DNA of 64,000 bases from contig JBEKRV010000003.1 of NCBI GenBank assembly GCA_049517675.1, positions 1 through 64,000 of the forward strand. Direction: 5' to 3'. The DNA comes from Bog-756 sp049517675 (GTDB lineage: Bacteria > Actinomycetota > Acidimicrobiia > Acidimicrobiales > RAAP-2). The notes under the pieces were generated by a model. The model was not told the DNA's origin and searched no databases. It saw only the letters and a program-made list of their open reading frames with translations. Made by a program: the position numbers and the translations under genes. Every line of letters begins with the position of its first letter. Within the stretch, counting starts at the first letter, position 1. Below, piece by piece: positions 53,735 to 62,508 of this stretch.

Positions 53735-54886
53735 TCAGCGCACCAGGCGGAAGAAGGAGCGGATCTCGTCGACGAACGCTTCGGGCTGCTCGAACGCGGC
53801 GAAGTGACCGCCCTTGTCGAGCTCGTTCCAGTAGCGGATGTCGGTGAACCGACTCTCGGCCCAGCGTCGGGAGATGCGCACGATCTCCTTCGGGAAGATC
53901 GAACAGCCGGTGGGCACGTCGACGGTGGCGCCGCCACCCTGCTCGAGGCTCCCCTCGAAGCTCTCCCAGTACATCCGGGCCGACGACGCACCGGTACCCG
54001 GCAGCCAGTACAGCATCACGTTGTCGAGCAGCTCGTCCCGGCCGAGCACGTTCTCGGGGTGGCCGTCGCAGTCGGTCCACGCCCAGAACTTCTCGACCAC
54101 CCAGGCGCACTGGCCGGCCGGCGAGTCCACCAGCCCGTACCCGACCGTCTGGGGCCGGGTCGACTGCTGCTTGGAATATCCGGACTCCCACTTCTGGTAG
54201 TCGGCCATCGAGGCCAGCGCGGCGCTCTCGGTGTCCGTGAGGTCCTCCAGGGTCAGCGACGACGGCGGGACCACGGGCATGTTGAGGTGGATCCCGGCGA
54301 GGTGGTCCGGAGCGAGGCGACCCAGCTGGGAGGTGACCGCCGAGCCCCAGTCGCCTCCCTGGGCGCCGTACCGCTCGTAGCCGAGGCGGGCCATGAGCGC
54401 GGCCCAGGCGGCCGCGGTGTGCCCGACCCCCCAGCCGGTGACCGTCGGCTTGCCGCTGAAGCCGAAGCCCGGGAGCGACGGGCACACCACGTGGAAGGCG
54501 TCGTCAGCATCCCCGCCGTGGGCGACCGGGTCGGTGAGCGGTCCGATCACCTTGGCGAACTCGACGACCGACCCCGGCCATCCGTGGGTGATGAGGAGGG
54601 GGAGCGCCCCGGGATGGGACGACCGCGCATGGACGAAGTGGATGTCCAACCCGTCGATCGCGGTGACGAACTGCGGGTGCGCGTTGAGGCGCTCCTCGGA
54701 GGCACGCCAGTCGTACTCCTCGGCCCAGTAGCGGCAGAGCTCACGGGTGTAGGCCAGCGGCATCCCCTGGGACCAGTCGGCGACGGTCTCCTCCTCGGGC
54801 CAGCGGGTGCGCCTCAGCCGGTCGCGTAGATCGGCGAGCTCGGCGTCGGGGACGTCGACGCGGAACGGGCGGATGTCGTCGCTCAT
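53735..54886 (-). CDS. Epoxide hydrolase (alpha/beta fold with EHN domain)
   Basis: The protein has 383 residues from ATG 54886. The N-terminal EHN domain (FRVDVPDAELADLRDRLRRT) is followed by the hydrolase: HGWPGS (101-106) for the oxyanion hole, GGDWGS with nucleophile Asp179, and GGHFAAFEQPE with His361. A lid Tyr is plausible in VMLYWLPGTG. It would open epoxides to diols. It is divergent from the MDMPI-like gene, 119 bases apart. Confidence 0.92.
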   Translation of the reverse strand: MSDDIRPFRVDVPDAELADLRDRLRRTRWPEEETVADWSQGMPLAYTRELCRYWAEEYDWRASEERLNAHPQFVTAIDGLDIHFVHARSSHPGALPLLITHGWPGSVVEFAKVIGPLTDPVAHGGDADDAFHVVCPSLPGFGFSGKPTVTGWGVGHTAAAWAALMARLGYERYGAQGGDWGSAVTSQLGRLAPDHLAGIHLNMPVVPPSSLTLEDLTDTESAALASMADYQKWESGYSKQQSTRPQTVGYGLVDSPAGQCAWVVEKFWAWTDCDGHPENVLGRDELLDNVMLYWLPGTGASSARMYWESFEGSLEQGGGATVDVPTGCSIFPKEIVRISRRWAESRFTDIRYWNELDKGGHFAAFEQPEAFVDEIRSFFRLVR

Positions 54887-55005
54887 GGCGTCAATGTAGG
54901 TCGGTGCCCGGGGCACGCGCCCCCGGCGTCGGCCGTCCGGCGGATCGGGTGGCGCCCGGCTGCGCCCCGGTTGCCCGGAGCAGGGTCCGGCGACAGGATG
55001 GTCGG

Positions 55006-55632
55006 GTGGCGAACGCACGACCGACATCGGCCCGGGACGCCTTCGCCGCGGCCGTCGGGTGCTTCCTCGCCACGTCGGCCGAGATCGGGGACGGGTGGTG
55101 GGAGTCGCCCGCGACCGACCTCTGGACGGTCGGTCAGCTCTTCGCCCACGTGGTCCGGGGGATGGCCGTCATGAGCGACTACCTCGATGCGGACCCGACG
55201 CCGCCCGACGCGGTGCTGGGTGGTGCCGCCGCGTACTTCCGGGCGGCCCTCGACACGGACGGGGTCCACGAGGGCATCGCCGACCGGGCGGTGGCCGCCG
55301 CCTCGGCAGCCGGCCCGGACCGGTCGGCCTGGGCCCGGGAGGTCGGCGACGCGGCCATCCGACGGGCGGCGGAGACCGGGGACGATCGGGTCCTCGTGCA
55401 CTTCGCCGGTGCCATCCGCTTCGGCGACTACCTCGAGACGAGGATCACCGAGGTCGTCCTCCACACCTTCGACCTCCAGGTCGCGTGCGGGCTGGAGGTC
55501 GCCGCGCCGGCGGACGCGCTGGCGATCACCAACGGGGTCCTCCTCGACCTGGTCGACCGGGCCGATCCGGCCGGTCTGGCGCTCGCCCTGTCGGGCCGCC
55601 CGGGCCACCTGGCCTGCAACGTGCTCGGCTGA
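55006..55632 (+). CDS. Mycothiol-dependent maleylpyruvate-isomerase-like (MDMPI/DinB fold) protein
   Basis: The protein has 208 residues from GTG 55006. LWTVGQLFAHVVRGM holds the first metal His, and the helix TEVVLHTFDLQVACG holds another, as in the MDMPI N-terminal four-helix domain. A short C-terminal part with ALALSGRPGHLACNVLG completes it. Members use mycothiol as cofactor or bind metal. The exact reaction is unknown. Confidence 0.85.
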   Translation: MANARPTSARDAFAAAVGCFLATSAEIGDGWWESPATDLWTVGQLFAHVVRGMAVMSDYLDADPTPPDAVLGGAAAYFRAALDTDGVHEGIADRAVAAASAAGPDRSAWAREVGDAAIRRAAETGDDRVLVHFAGAIRFGDYLETRITEVVLHTFDLQVACGLEVAAPADALAITNGVLLDLVDRADPAGLALALSGRPGHLACNVLG

Positions 55633-55706
55633 CCGCGGCGATCGGCGGAGCCGGGCCCGCTCCCGGCCGTACGCTGGCCGTCGGGACCGAACGGAGGGGG
55701 AGCACC

Positions 55707-56204
55707 GTGCGCTTCAGCGTGACCGAGACCATCGCCGCGTCGAGGGAGGACGTGCTCCGCTCCCTCGTGGACCCGGACTACTACGCGTACCTGGGTGACC
55801 ACGCGACCTCGGTCCGGGCACCCGAGCTACTGTCGGCCGCCGACGACGGGGGGATCGTCCACACCCGGGTCCGGTACGCCTTCGACGGGACCATCAGCGG
55901 GCCCGCCGCCCGGGTGGTGGACGCCGACAAGCTGACCTGGGTCATCGACACCACCTACGACACCACGACCCACTCCGGAGCCGTCGTCGTCGACCCGGAC
56001 CACTATGCGGGGCTGCTGCGCTGCAACGGGACCCTCGCGCTCGGCGGGACGGACGGGGTCACCGTCGAGACGGTGGCCGGCGTGCTCGAGGTGCGGGTCC
56101 CGCTGCTCGCCGGAGCGGCGGAGCGGGCGATCCTCGGCGGGTTCACCCGGCACCTGGAGATCGAGGCGCGGGCGCTGGCCGGATTCTGCGCCGGCCCCCG
56201 GTAG
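55707..56204 (+). CDS. DUF2505 (START/polyketide-cyclase-like) protein
   Basis: The protein has 165 residues from GTG 55707, with GGAGGGGGAG 4 bases upstream. RFSVTETIAASREDVLRSL at the start, VRYAFDGTISGPAARVVD in the middle and the final helix GFTRHLEIEARAL match DUF2505, a lipid-binding-fold family of actinobacteria. The function is unknown. It follows the MDMPI-like gene by 74 bases and may be co-transcribed. Confidence 0.85.
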   Translation: MRFSVTETIAASREDVLRSLVDPDYYAYLGDHATSVRAPELLSAADDGGIVHTRVRYAFDGTISGPAARVVDADKLTWVIDTTYDTTTHSGAVVVDPDHYAGLLRCNGTLALGGTDGVTVETVAGVLEVRVPLLAGAAERAILGGFTRHLEIEARALAGFCAGPR

Positions 56205-56221
56205 CCGCCCGAACCGGTGGG

Positions 56222-57730
56222 TCAGGCGTTGTGCTGGGCGGCCAGCAGGTAGCCCTGGCCCCGGTCGGTCTCGACCATGCCGAAGAAGCGGTCGGGACCG
56301 CCGGCACCGCCCCGTGACCCGAGGTACGTGGCGTCGAAGCTGAACACCCCGCCGTCCCCGCCGACCAGCCAGTAGCCCCCGGTCGCCGGGTCGGCCGCCA
56401 TCCCCACGATCGGGCCGTTGAGCGGGGTCCCGCCCATCGAACCGGAGAAGCGCGCGTCACCGAAGCTGAAGACCCCGCCGTCCGAGGCCACCAGCCAGTA
56501 GCCGCCACCGTCCGCGGTGGCGGCGATGCCCACGACGGGCTGGTTCAGCGGCATTCCTCCCATCGAGCCGTGGAACGCGGCGTCACCGAAGCTGAACACC
56601 CCGCCGTCGGCCGCGACCTCCCAGTACCCGCGACCGTCCGGGGTAGGGGCGATGCCCACGACCGGTTGGTCGAGTGGGATGCCCCCCATCGAGCCGTGGT
56701 ACCCGGCGTCGCCGAAGGCGAACACGCCGCCGTCGGCACCCACCAGCCAGTAGCCGCCCCCGTCCGGTGTCGGTGCCATGCCGACCACCGGCTGGGCCGG
56801 CGTGACGCCGATCCCGGGGAGGGAACCGTAGAAGCCGGCGCCCCCGAACGCGAAGACCCCACCGTTCGCGGAGGTCAATTGGTAGCCGCTGCCCGACGGG
56901 TCGGCCGCGACGCCGGTGAAGGGCTGTGCCGAGGTGACCGTGGTCGAGGACGCCACGGCCGATCCGAACCCGTAGACGGCGCTGGTCTGCGGTGGCGGGG
57001 GCACCGGGCTCGAACCGCAGACGGAGACGAAGGAGTACCCCTGCGCCTCGAGGTCGGTGATGATCTGCGGGAGGGCGGCGACCGTCTCGCTCCGGTCGCC
57101 ACCGCCGTCGTGCATGTCCACCACGGCCCCGGGGAACGCCGCCCCCACGACGCTGTCGACGATGGACTGGACCCCGGGCAACGACCAGTCCCTGGGGTCG
57201 ATCGAGTAGCTCATGGTGGTCAGGCCGCGCTGGGCGATCTGGTCGAGGACGGTGGCGTTCCACGCGTCGTAGGGGGGCCGCACGCACGTCGGGATCCTGC
57301 CGGTGAGCGAGGTGATGAGGTTCTGGGTCTGGTCGATCTGGTAGGGGAACTCGGACACCGGGATGGTGGTCAGGTCCGGATGGGTCCAGGTGTGGTCCTC
57401 GACCGGGTAGCCGGCGGCGCTGACCATCTGGGTGAGCTGTGGGTTCGCGGCGATCTCCTCGCCGATCTCGAAGAAGGTGGCCGGCACGTGGTACCGCTCG
57501 AGGACCGACAGCACCTGGGGGGTGTACGGGCCCGGGCCGTCGTCGAAGGTGAGGGCGATGACCCGCTTCCCGGCTGTGGACGCACCGCCGGGGGCCTGGT
57601 ACGTGTAGAAGGCCGGCGCCGGCGCGGCGGCCGACGCCGGCCCCGACGCGACGGCGATCCCGAGGCCCGGTCCCCCGGCCAGCGTCAGCACGGCGACCAC
57701 GGCGGTGGACCACTTCCAGACCGGTGCCAT
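56222..57730 (-). CDS. Secreted polysaccharide deacetylase with C-terminal propeller-like repeats
   Basis: The protein has 502 residues. ATG 57730 has GAGGAGC 6 bases before it. A signal peptide (about 1-36) is followed by a NodB domain: TFDDGP (61-66), metal His113 and His117 in DHTWTHPD, RPPYDAWN and DMHDGGGDRS. From about residue 250 there are six repeats of some 43 residues with YWLVGADGGVFAFGDAGYHG-type cores. Such repeats are frequent in exported proteins of Acidimicrobiia. It likely removes acetyl groups from wall or surface glycan. Confidence 0.9.
   Translation of the reverse strand: MAPVWKWSTAVVAVLTLAGGPGLGIAVASGPASAAAPAPAFYTYQAPGGASTAGKRVIALTFDDGPGPYTPQVLSVLERYHVPATFFEIGEEIAANPQLTQMVSAAGYPVEDHTWTHPDLTTIPVSEFPYQIDQTQNLITSLTGRIPTCVRPPYDAWNATVLDQIAQRGLTTMSYSIDPRDWSLPGVQSIVDSVVGAAFPGAVVDMHDGGGDRSETVAALPQIITDLEAQGYSFVSVCGSSPVPPPPQTSAVYGFGSAVASSTTVTSAQPFTGVAADPSGSGYQLTSANGGVFAFGGAGFYGSLPGIGVTPAQPVVGMAPTPDGGGYWLVGADGGVFAFGDAGYHGSMGGIPLDQPVVGIAPTPDGRGYWEVAADGGVFSFGDAAFHGSMGGMPLNQPVVGIAATADGGGYWLVASDGGVFSFGDARFSGSMGGTPLNGPIVGMAADPATGGYWLVGGDGGVFSFDATYLGSRGGAGGPDRFFGMVETDRGQGYLLAAQHNA
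56330..56880. repeat. Degenerate tandem repeats coding for the deacetylase C-terminal blades
   Basis: Units of about 129 bases recur, with strongly conserved stretches such as CCGTCGGCCGCGACCTCCCA and CCCATCGAGCCGTGG. The similarity at DNA level is high between the middle copies, so copy number may vary between strains. Confidence 0.75.
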
Positions 57731-57950
57731 GCAATTGCTCCTCGTACTTCTCGGTACCACTCGGTACCACTCGTGTACTTCTCGTGGCCGGTGGTGGGGA
57801 CCGCGGGCCCAGGACAGGGTAGATCATCGATTCGAGGTAGAGGGGAGGTAGGGGGGAGGAGGAGCGGAGGGGGTCGGTCGGCGGACCCCTCAAGGTTTTC
57901 CCCAGCGTGCCGATCATCCAGGTGTGAACCATCGGCCCGGAGGTGTACCC

Positions 57951-58118
57951 ATGAGTGATTCCGAAGCGTTCCGGAGGTGCCCCTACTGCGCCACCGAGGG
58001 CGTCCCGAAGCTCGTGGTCTATCCGCGCCTGGTCGCCGGCTCGGCCACCAGCTGGAAGTGTCGGGCGTGCGACCGGTACTGGTCGGACTCCCAGCTGCTC
58101 CTGCTCCGCGCTTCCTGA
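57951..58118 (+). CDS. Small zinc-ribbon protein
   Basis: The protein has 55 residues, with GGAGG 6 bases before ATG 57951. Two CxxC pairs, CPYC (10-13) and CRAC (37-40), would bind one zinc. RYWSDSQLLLLRAS ends the protein. No family name can be given. The ATP-grasp gene begins 17 bases later, so the two are probably co-expressed. Confidence 0.8.
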   Translation: MSDSEAFRRCPYCATEGVPKLVVYPRLVAGSATSWKCRACDRYWSDSQLLLLRAS

Positions 58119-58135
58119 TCCGGCGGTCGGGCACC

Positions 58136-59446
58136 GTGGCGCTCAGCGTCGAACTCCAACCAGAGCGACGCCGGGCACGCGCCCCCCGGCCGAAGCTCGC
58201 CGTCGCCTACGACGTCACGTCGTCCTCGCCGCTCGACCTGGTGGAGGCCGTAGGCGGGCTCTGTGAGCTCGTCTGGGTGGTCGAGGCCGCCGACCCCGCC
58301 CTCGGCTCGTGGTCCCGACTGCTGCCCCGCCTCGGCCAGGTGGTCGACGTGGCCGGGCGGCCCGACGCGGAGGTGGCGGTCGACCTGGTCGCGGCAGGTG
58401 TCGACGGGGTGGTGGCGTTCACCGACAGCCAGCTCCACCGGGCCTCCCTCCTCGGCGAGGAGCTCGGTCTCGAGGGAAACCGGCCCGAGGTGGTCCTGGC
58501 CCTCACCGACAAGGTCGTCCAGCGGGAGCTGTTCCTCCGGGCCGGGCTGCCCGGACCGCGGTTCGAGCTGGTCCCCACCGGTACCCCGGTCGACCGGGCA
58601 CGGCTCCTCGTCGGAGCGCTCCGGTTCCCCGTTGTCGTCAAGCCACGCCAGGGGAGCGGCAGTCGGGACACGTACCTGGCCGAGGACCCGGACGCCGCCG
58701 GGGCCTACCTCGGAGACCTGGTCGACGGCGACGGCTGCGTCGACCGGGACGTCATCGCCGAGGAGTGCCTGGACGACGTCGTGCCGCGTCCGTCGCAGGT
58801 CTTCGGCGACTACGTGTCGGTGGAGGCGGTCGCCAGCCGGGGGGTCATCGTCCCGCTGGCCATCACCGGGAAGTTCCCCCTGGCCTTCCCGTGCCGCGAG
58901 ACGGGCAACTTCCTGCCCCACCATCTCGGTGCCGACCAGGCGGCCGAGGTCGTGGCCGTCGCCGTACGCGGCGCGAGGGCCCTGGACGTCAACTCCGGTG
59001 CCCTCCACGTCGAGGTCAAGCTCACCCCGTGCGGCCCGGAGCTCATCGAGGTGAACGGACGGATCGGCGGTGGCTCCATCGATGCGCTGTACGCCTCGGT
59101 CCACGGCCGGTCGCTCACCGAGATCGCCGCCGCGGTCGCACTGGGCGAGGAGGTCGAGCTCGACGACTGGCGGAGCGCCCGGGCGGACGGCGGGTTCGTG
59201 TACGCGTATTTCCTCCAGCCACCCGTCGAGGCACGGGTACTGACCGGCGTCGACCGCCTCGACCGTCTCAACGCCCTGAAGGGTGTGGCGGCGACCACGG
59301 TCAACCGGACCGTCGGTGACCGCCTCGACTGGCGCGACGGCAGCCAGGGCTACCTGCTGTCGGTACGGGGATCGGTCGACGGGCTGGAGGAGCTGGGACG
59401 GGTGCCGGAACGGGTGTGGTCGGCGCTCGAACTGTCCTGGCGCTGA
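58136..59446 (+). CDS. ATP-grasp family ligase
   Basis: The protein has 436 residues from GTG 58136. An N-terminal Rossmann-like part (KLAVAYDVTSSSPLDLVE) precedes the ATP-grasp fold: LALTDKVVQRELFLRAGLPG, FPVVVKPRQGSGSRD (ATP-binding Lys and loop), HVEVKLTPCGPELIEVNGRI (Mg-binding Glu and Asn) and a C-terminal extension. The closest style is carbamoylphosphate-synthase/biotin-carboxylase-like amino-acid ligases such as those joining dipeptides. The product is unknown. An MFS exporter is convergent, 14 bases away. Confidence 0.85.
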   Translation: MALSVELQPERRRARAPRPKLAVAYDVTSSSPLDLVEAVGGLCELVWVVEAADPALGSWSRLLPRLGQVVDVAGRPDAEVAVDLVAAGVDGVVAFTDSQLHRASLLGEELGLEGNRPEVVLALTDKVVQRELFLRAGLPGPRFELVPTGTPVDRARLLVGALRFPVVVKPRQGSGSRDTYLAEDPDAAGAYLGDLVDGDGCVDRDVIAEECLDDVVPRPSQVFGDYVSVEAVASRGVIVPLAITGKFPLAFPCRETGNFLPHHLGADQAAEVVAVAVRGARALDVNSGALHVEVKLTPCGPELIEVNGRIGGGSIDALYASVHGRSLTEIAAAVALGEEVELDDWRSARADGGFVYAYFLQPPVEARVLTGVDRLDRLNALKGVAATTVNRTVGDRLDWRDGSQGYLLSVRGSVDGLEELGRVPERVWSALELSWR

Positions 59447-59460
59447 GACCGACTACCTGA

Positions 59461-60987
59461 TCAGATCCCGACCTCGGCGGCGATGATCTCGGCGTTGACC
59501 TCGTCCTCCCGGTCGCGGTCACGGGCCGGGTGGGCGTCGATCAGGATCCCGCCGACGACGGCGGCCAGGGCCATGGAGCCGGCGGCCCACCAGCTGGCCG
59601 TGGCGAACCCGTGGACGGTGGCCCGGGCGACCGCGGCGGCGTCGGTACCGGCGCCGCCGTTTCCGTGGTGGACCGCGAGGTAGGCGGCGGTCGCCGTGGC
59701 CGCGATGGTGTTGAGGAGGGCGGTCCCGACCGAGGCCCCCACCTGCTGGGAGGTGTTGGTCGTGGCCGAGGTGATGCCGGCGTCGCGGGGTTCGGCGTTG
59801 CTGGTGGCCGTGCTGATGCACGGCATCAGGGCGATCCCGAGGCCGAGGCCGAGGAGCAGCTCCGACGGCAGGACGTGGGTCGCGTAGGGAGAGGTCGGTG
59901 TGAGCCGGGTGAAGAGCGCGACGCCGAAGGCGGCGACGAGCAGGCCGGGGACCACGAGGAGCCGGGTCTGGACGTGCGCCATCAGCCGGCTCGCCACCTG
60001 GGTCGCCGCCAACCCGTTCATGGCCATCAGGGGCAGGAAGGCGACCCCGGTGAGCAGCGGCGAGTAGTGGTCGACGGTCTGGAGCAGGTAGGTGAGGAAG
60101 AGGAACGTCCCGTACATGCCGAGGACGGCCAGGATGATGGTGAGGAACGAGCCGGCCCGGTTCCGGTCGGCCAGGATCCGTAGCGGCAGGAGGGGATTGG
60201 CCGACGTCGCCTGGACGAGGACGAACGCGGCGAGCAGCACGCCGGCCGCCACGAACGGCCAGATCACCGAGGGCGACGACCAGCCCACCGCGCCGGCCTC
60301 GCCCAGGGCGTACACGAGGGACACCAGCCCGCCGCAGCCCAGGATCGCCCCGGGGATGTCGAGCCTGACCCGGTGGTGGCCGGTCTGGCGGGGGATCATC
60401 GTGAACGCGCCGACCGCGACGATGCCGGCGACGGGCAGGTTGACGTACAGGCACCACCTCCAGTCCAGGTACTGGGTGAGGATGCCGCCGAGGATGAGGC
60501 CGAAGGCCGCACCTCCGATGGCGATCGACGCATAGATCCCGAAGGCCCTGCCGCGTTCGGTCGGGTCGGTGAAGGTGAGGGTGAGCAGGGTCAGGACCGA
60601 TGGCGCGAGGAGCGCGCCGAACATCCCCTGCAGGCCACGGGCGCAGATGAGCATGACCGTGTCCTGTGACGCGCCCCCGATGGCGGAGGCGGGGGCGAAT
60701 CCGCACACGCCGACCATGAGCGTCCGCTTGGGCCCGATCATGTCGGCGATCCGGCCCCCGAGCAGGAGGAATCCGCCGAAGCCGAGGGTGTAGGCGGTCA
60801 CCACCCATTGACGGTCGGCGTCGGAGAAGCCGAGGGAGTGCTGTGCCGAGGGGAGGGCGATGATCATGATGGTGGTGTCGAGGACCACCATCAGCTGCGC
60901 TCCGGCGATGACCACCAGGATCCACCAGTGGGCCCGGGTGGCGGTAGATCCGGGCCCGACCCGGGCCGGAGCGGTGCCGCTGGCCAT
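59461..60987 (-). CDS. MFS drug:H+ antiporter, DHA2 (14-helix) family
   Basis: The protein has 508 residues from ATG 60987; GTG 61023 is an alternative and is only 34 bases from the regulator's stop. Fourteen hydrophobic helices are seen. LDTTIMIIALPSAQHSLGF, GGRIADMIGPKRTL (motif A) and RGLQGMFGALLAPSVL (motif B) are typical of EmrB/QacA pumps. The TetR-family gene upstream on the same strand very likely controls it. Confidence 0.92.
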   Translation of the reverse strand: MASGTAPARVGPGSTATRAHWWILVVIAGAQLMVVLDTTIMIIALPSAQHSLGFSDADRQWVVTAYTLGFGGFLLLGGRIADMIGPKRTLMVGVCGFAPASAIGGASQDTVMLICARGLQGMFGALLAPSVLTLLTLTFTDPTERGRAFGIYASIAIGGAAFGLILGGILTQYLDWRWCLYVNLPVAGIVAVGAFTMIPRQTGHHRVRLDIPGAILGCGGLVSLVYALGEAGAVGWSSPSVIWPFVAAGVLLAAFVLVQATSANPLLPLRILADRNRAGSFLTIILAVLGMYGTFLFLTYLLQTVDHYSPLLTGVAFLPLMAMNGLAATQVASRLMAHVQTRLLVVPGLLVAAFGVALFTRLTPTSPYATHVLPSELLLGLGLGIALMPCISTATSNAEPRDAGITSATTNTSQQVGASVGTALLNTIAATATAAYLAVHHGNGGAGTDAAAVARATVHGFATASWWAAGSMALAAVVGGILIDAHPARDRDREDEVNAEIIAAEVGI

Positions 60988-61057
60988 CAGGTGGGCCGGG
61001 GGATCGGCGTGAGGGGCACGCACGCAGCGTACCGATCGGTGCCGGTGACCGGTCCGT

Positions 61058-61687
61058 TCAGTCGTCGGCGTCCTTCCTGGACTGCTCGACCATGATGTTG
61101 ACCAGGGTGGCCATGGCGTTCAGGGATTCCTGGGCTTCGTCGTCGGTCGTGCCGAGGAACGCCCCGAATGCGGCATTGCCCATGATGTAGGTGATGAAGA
61201 TGTTCGCGCAGATCGGGACGTAGCGTCCCTCGATCCCGAAGATGAGCGAGATCGCCTCCTCGACCGACGTGATCAGGGGCGGCTTGCCGACGTGGGGCCG
61301 GATCGGCGGGAGATCGCGCCCGGTCAGGTAGCGGTAGACCTTGAACCACAGGGAGATCTCGGGGATGGCCTTGATGTTGGTGACGTAGTTGCCCTGCTGG
61401 TCGGGATCGAGGACCGACTTCTCGGAACGGACGAGGTCGCTGATCCGTTGGCTGAGCTCCCCGGCCACGGCGACGAGGAGTCCGTCCTTCCCGCCGAAGT
61501 AGCGGGAGATGTAATTGGTGGCCGTCCCGGACCGCTCGGCGATCATCCGGCTGGTGATCTCGTCCACGGGGCCGACCTCGAGCAGCTCGATCGTGGCCGA
61601 GATCATCTTGGCCTCGTTGGCGATCTGGATGGGGAGCCGGCGCTTGGGTGTTTCCCCCGCCTGCTCGGCTGCCGCGGTGACCGTCAT
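61058..61687 (-). CDS. TetR-family transcriptional regulator
   Basis: The protein has 209 residues from ATG 61687. The DNA-binding domain has ITSRMIAERSGTATNYISRY with FGGKDGLLVAVAGEL, characteristic of TetR proteins. The C-terminal part (about 70-209) is helical and presumably binds the drug or metabolite exported by the MFS pump. A perfect 16-bp palindrome lies 39 bases upstream of its start, a likely autoregulatory site. Confidence 0.92.
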   Translation of the reverse strand: MTVTAAAEQAGETPKRRLPIQIANEAKMISATIELLEVGPVDEITSRMIAERSGTATNYISRYFGGKDGLLVAVAGELSQRISDLVRSEKSVLDPDQQGNYVTNIKAIPEISLWFKVYRYLTGRDLPPIRPHVGKPPLITSVEEAISLIFGIEGRYVPICANIFITYIMGNAAFGAFLGTTDDEAQESLNAMATLVNIMVEQSRKDADD

Positions 61688-61725
61688 GAGAGCGACCCTA
61701 CCGAATTCCGAGGGCGAAGAGGTGA

Positions 61726-61741
61726 CTTTTGTATACAAAAG
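61726..61741. promoter_or_regulatory. Perfect palindromic TetR operator candidate
   Basis: CTTTTGTATACAAAAG is a perfect 16-bp palindrome and includes TATACA, a possible -10 box. It lies between the TetR-MFS genes and the HNH-like lipoprotein gene. Binding by the TetR protein would block its own promoter. Confidence 0.8.
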
Positions 61742-61800
61742 GGCATCGCCGAAACAGGACTTGCGCGGTCCGGTTCGAATGAGCGTTCAATCTGCGAGGT

Positions 61801-62508
61801 TCAGGCCGGGTACTCGCGCACGGCGGTCACCCAGTCGGCGGCGATCGCCTCCTGGGCCGTGGCCAGTGCCAGGCGGCCCGAACACACCAGGGCGTTGAGC
61901 GCCCGCTCGAGCGTGTCCTTGGTGTTGTAGACGGTGGTGGCGCCGGGCCGGTCGTTCGGCTCGACCCACAGGTTGGCCGGGTCGTTCGGGTCACCGCCGA
62001 GCTCGAGAGGGACCAGGTGGTCGTACTCGGCGGTGGCGAACGATCCGCGGTACCCGTAGGCCGCGGCGGACATCTCCTTCTCCCGAGCGGTGACGCTCTC
62101 CGGTGGCCGTACCGTCCCGGTCCACCCGACCCGGCAGATCGTCGAGCCGATGTCGGCCTGGGTGACCCGGGGGTCGGTGGCGCCGGGCGTGCACGACGGA
62201 TCCGGGAGGGGGAACCTGCCGACGTAGGTGTAGTGGCACGAGCCCGGTGCCGGCTGTGGTTGGACCGTGTCGGCGTCCGTGGCTCCCGGCCCTACCTCGA
62301 CGATCGGTGCCACGGAGGGGTGGGACGCCACCGGGACCGTCGTCGGGGAGGCCGTGAGTCCTCTCAGGCCGGAGGTGGGTGGCGGTGCCGCGGCCGGGTC
62401 GGCCGGGGTCGACCCGCAGGCGGCGAGGACCGAGGCGACGGCGAGGACCGAGGCGACGGCGAGGACCGCGGACCGCCCCACCCGACGGCGCCGGCCGGGC
62501 GCGGTCAC
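61801..62508 (-). CDS. HNH-like putative lipoprotein
   Basis: The protein has 235 residues from GTG 62508, which overlaps the SbcC stop (GTGA). The signal peptide ends in the lipobox VLAAC (Cys31). Residues 155-185 read EYDHLVPLELGG followed by NDPANLW, the Asp-His and Asn of HNH nucleases (His164, Asn179). The third His of the motif is not seen where expected; KDTLERALNALVC follows. Related exported proteins occur widely in bacteria, and their nuclease activity is uncertain. Four Cys suggest disulphides outside the cell. Confidence 0.78.
   Translation of the reverse strand: MTAPGRRRRVGRSAVLAVASVLAVASVLAACGSTPADPAAAPPPTSGLRGLTASPTTVPVASHPSVAPIVEVGPGATDADTVQPQPAPGSCHYTYVGRFPLPDPSCTPGATDPRVTQADIGSTICRVGWTGTVRPPESVTAREKEMSAAAYGYRGSFATAEYDHLVPLELGGDPNDPANLWVEPNDRPGATTVYNTKDTLERALNALVCSGRLALATAQEAIAADWVTAVREYPA
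62423..62466. repeat. 18-bp tandem repeat within the lipoprotein signal peptide
   Basis: GCGAGGACCGAGGCGACG is present twice in full and then in part. It encodes a repeated VLAVAS unit in the hydrophobic core of the signal peptide, so the hydrophobic length can change by six residues per copy. Confidence 0.85.
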
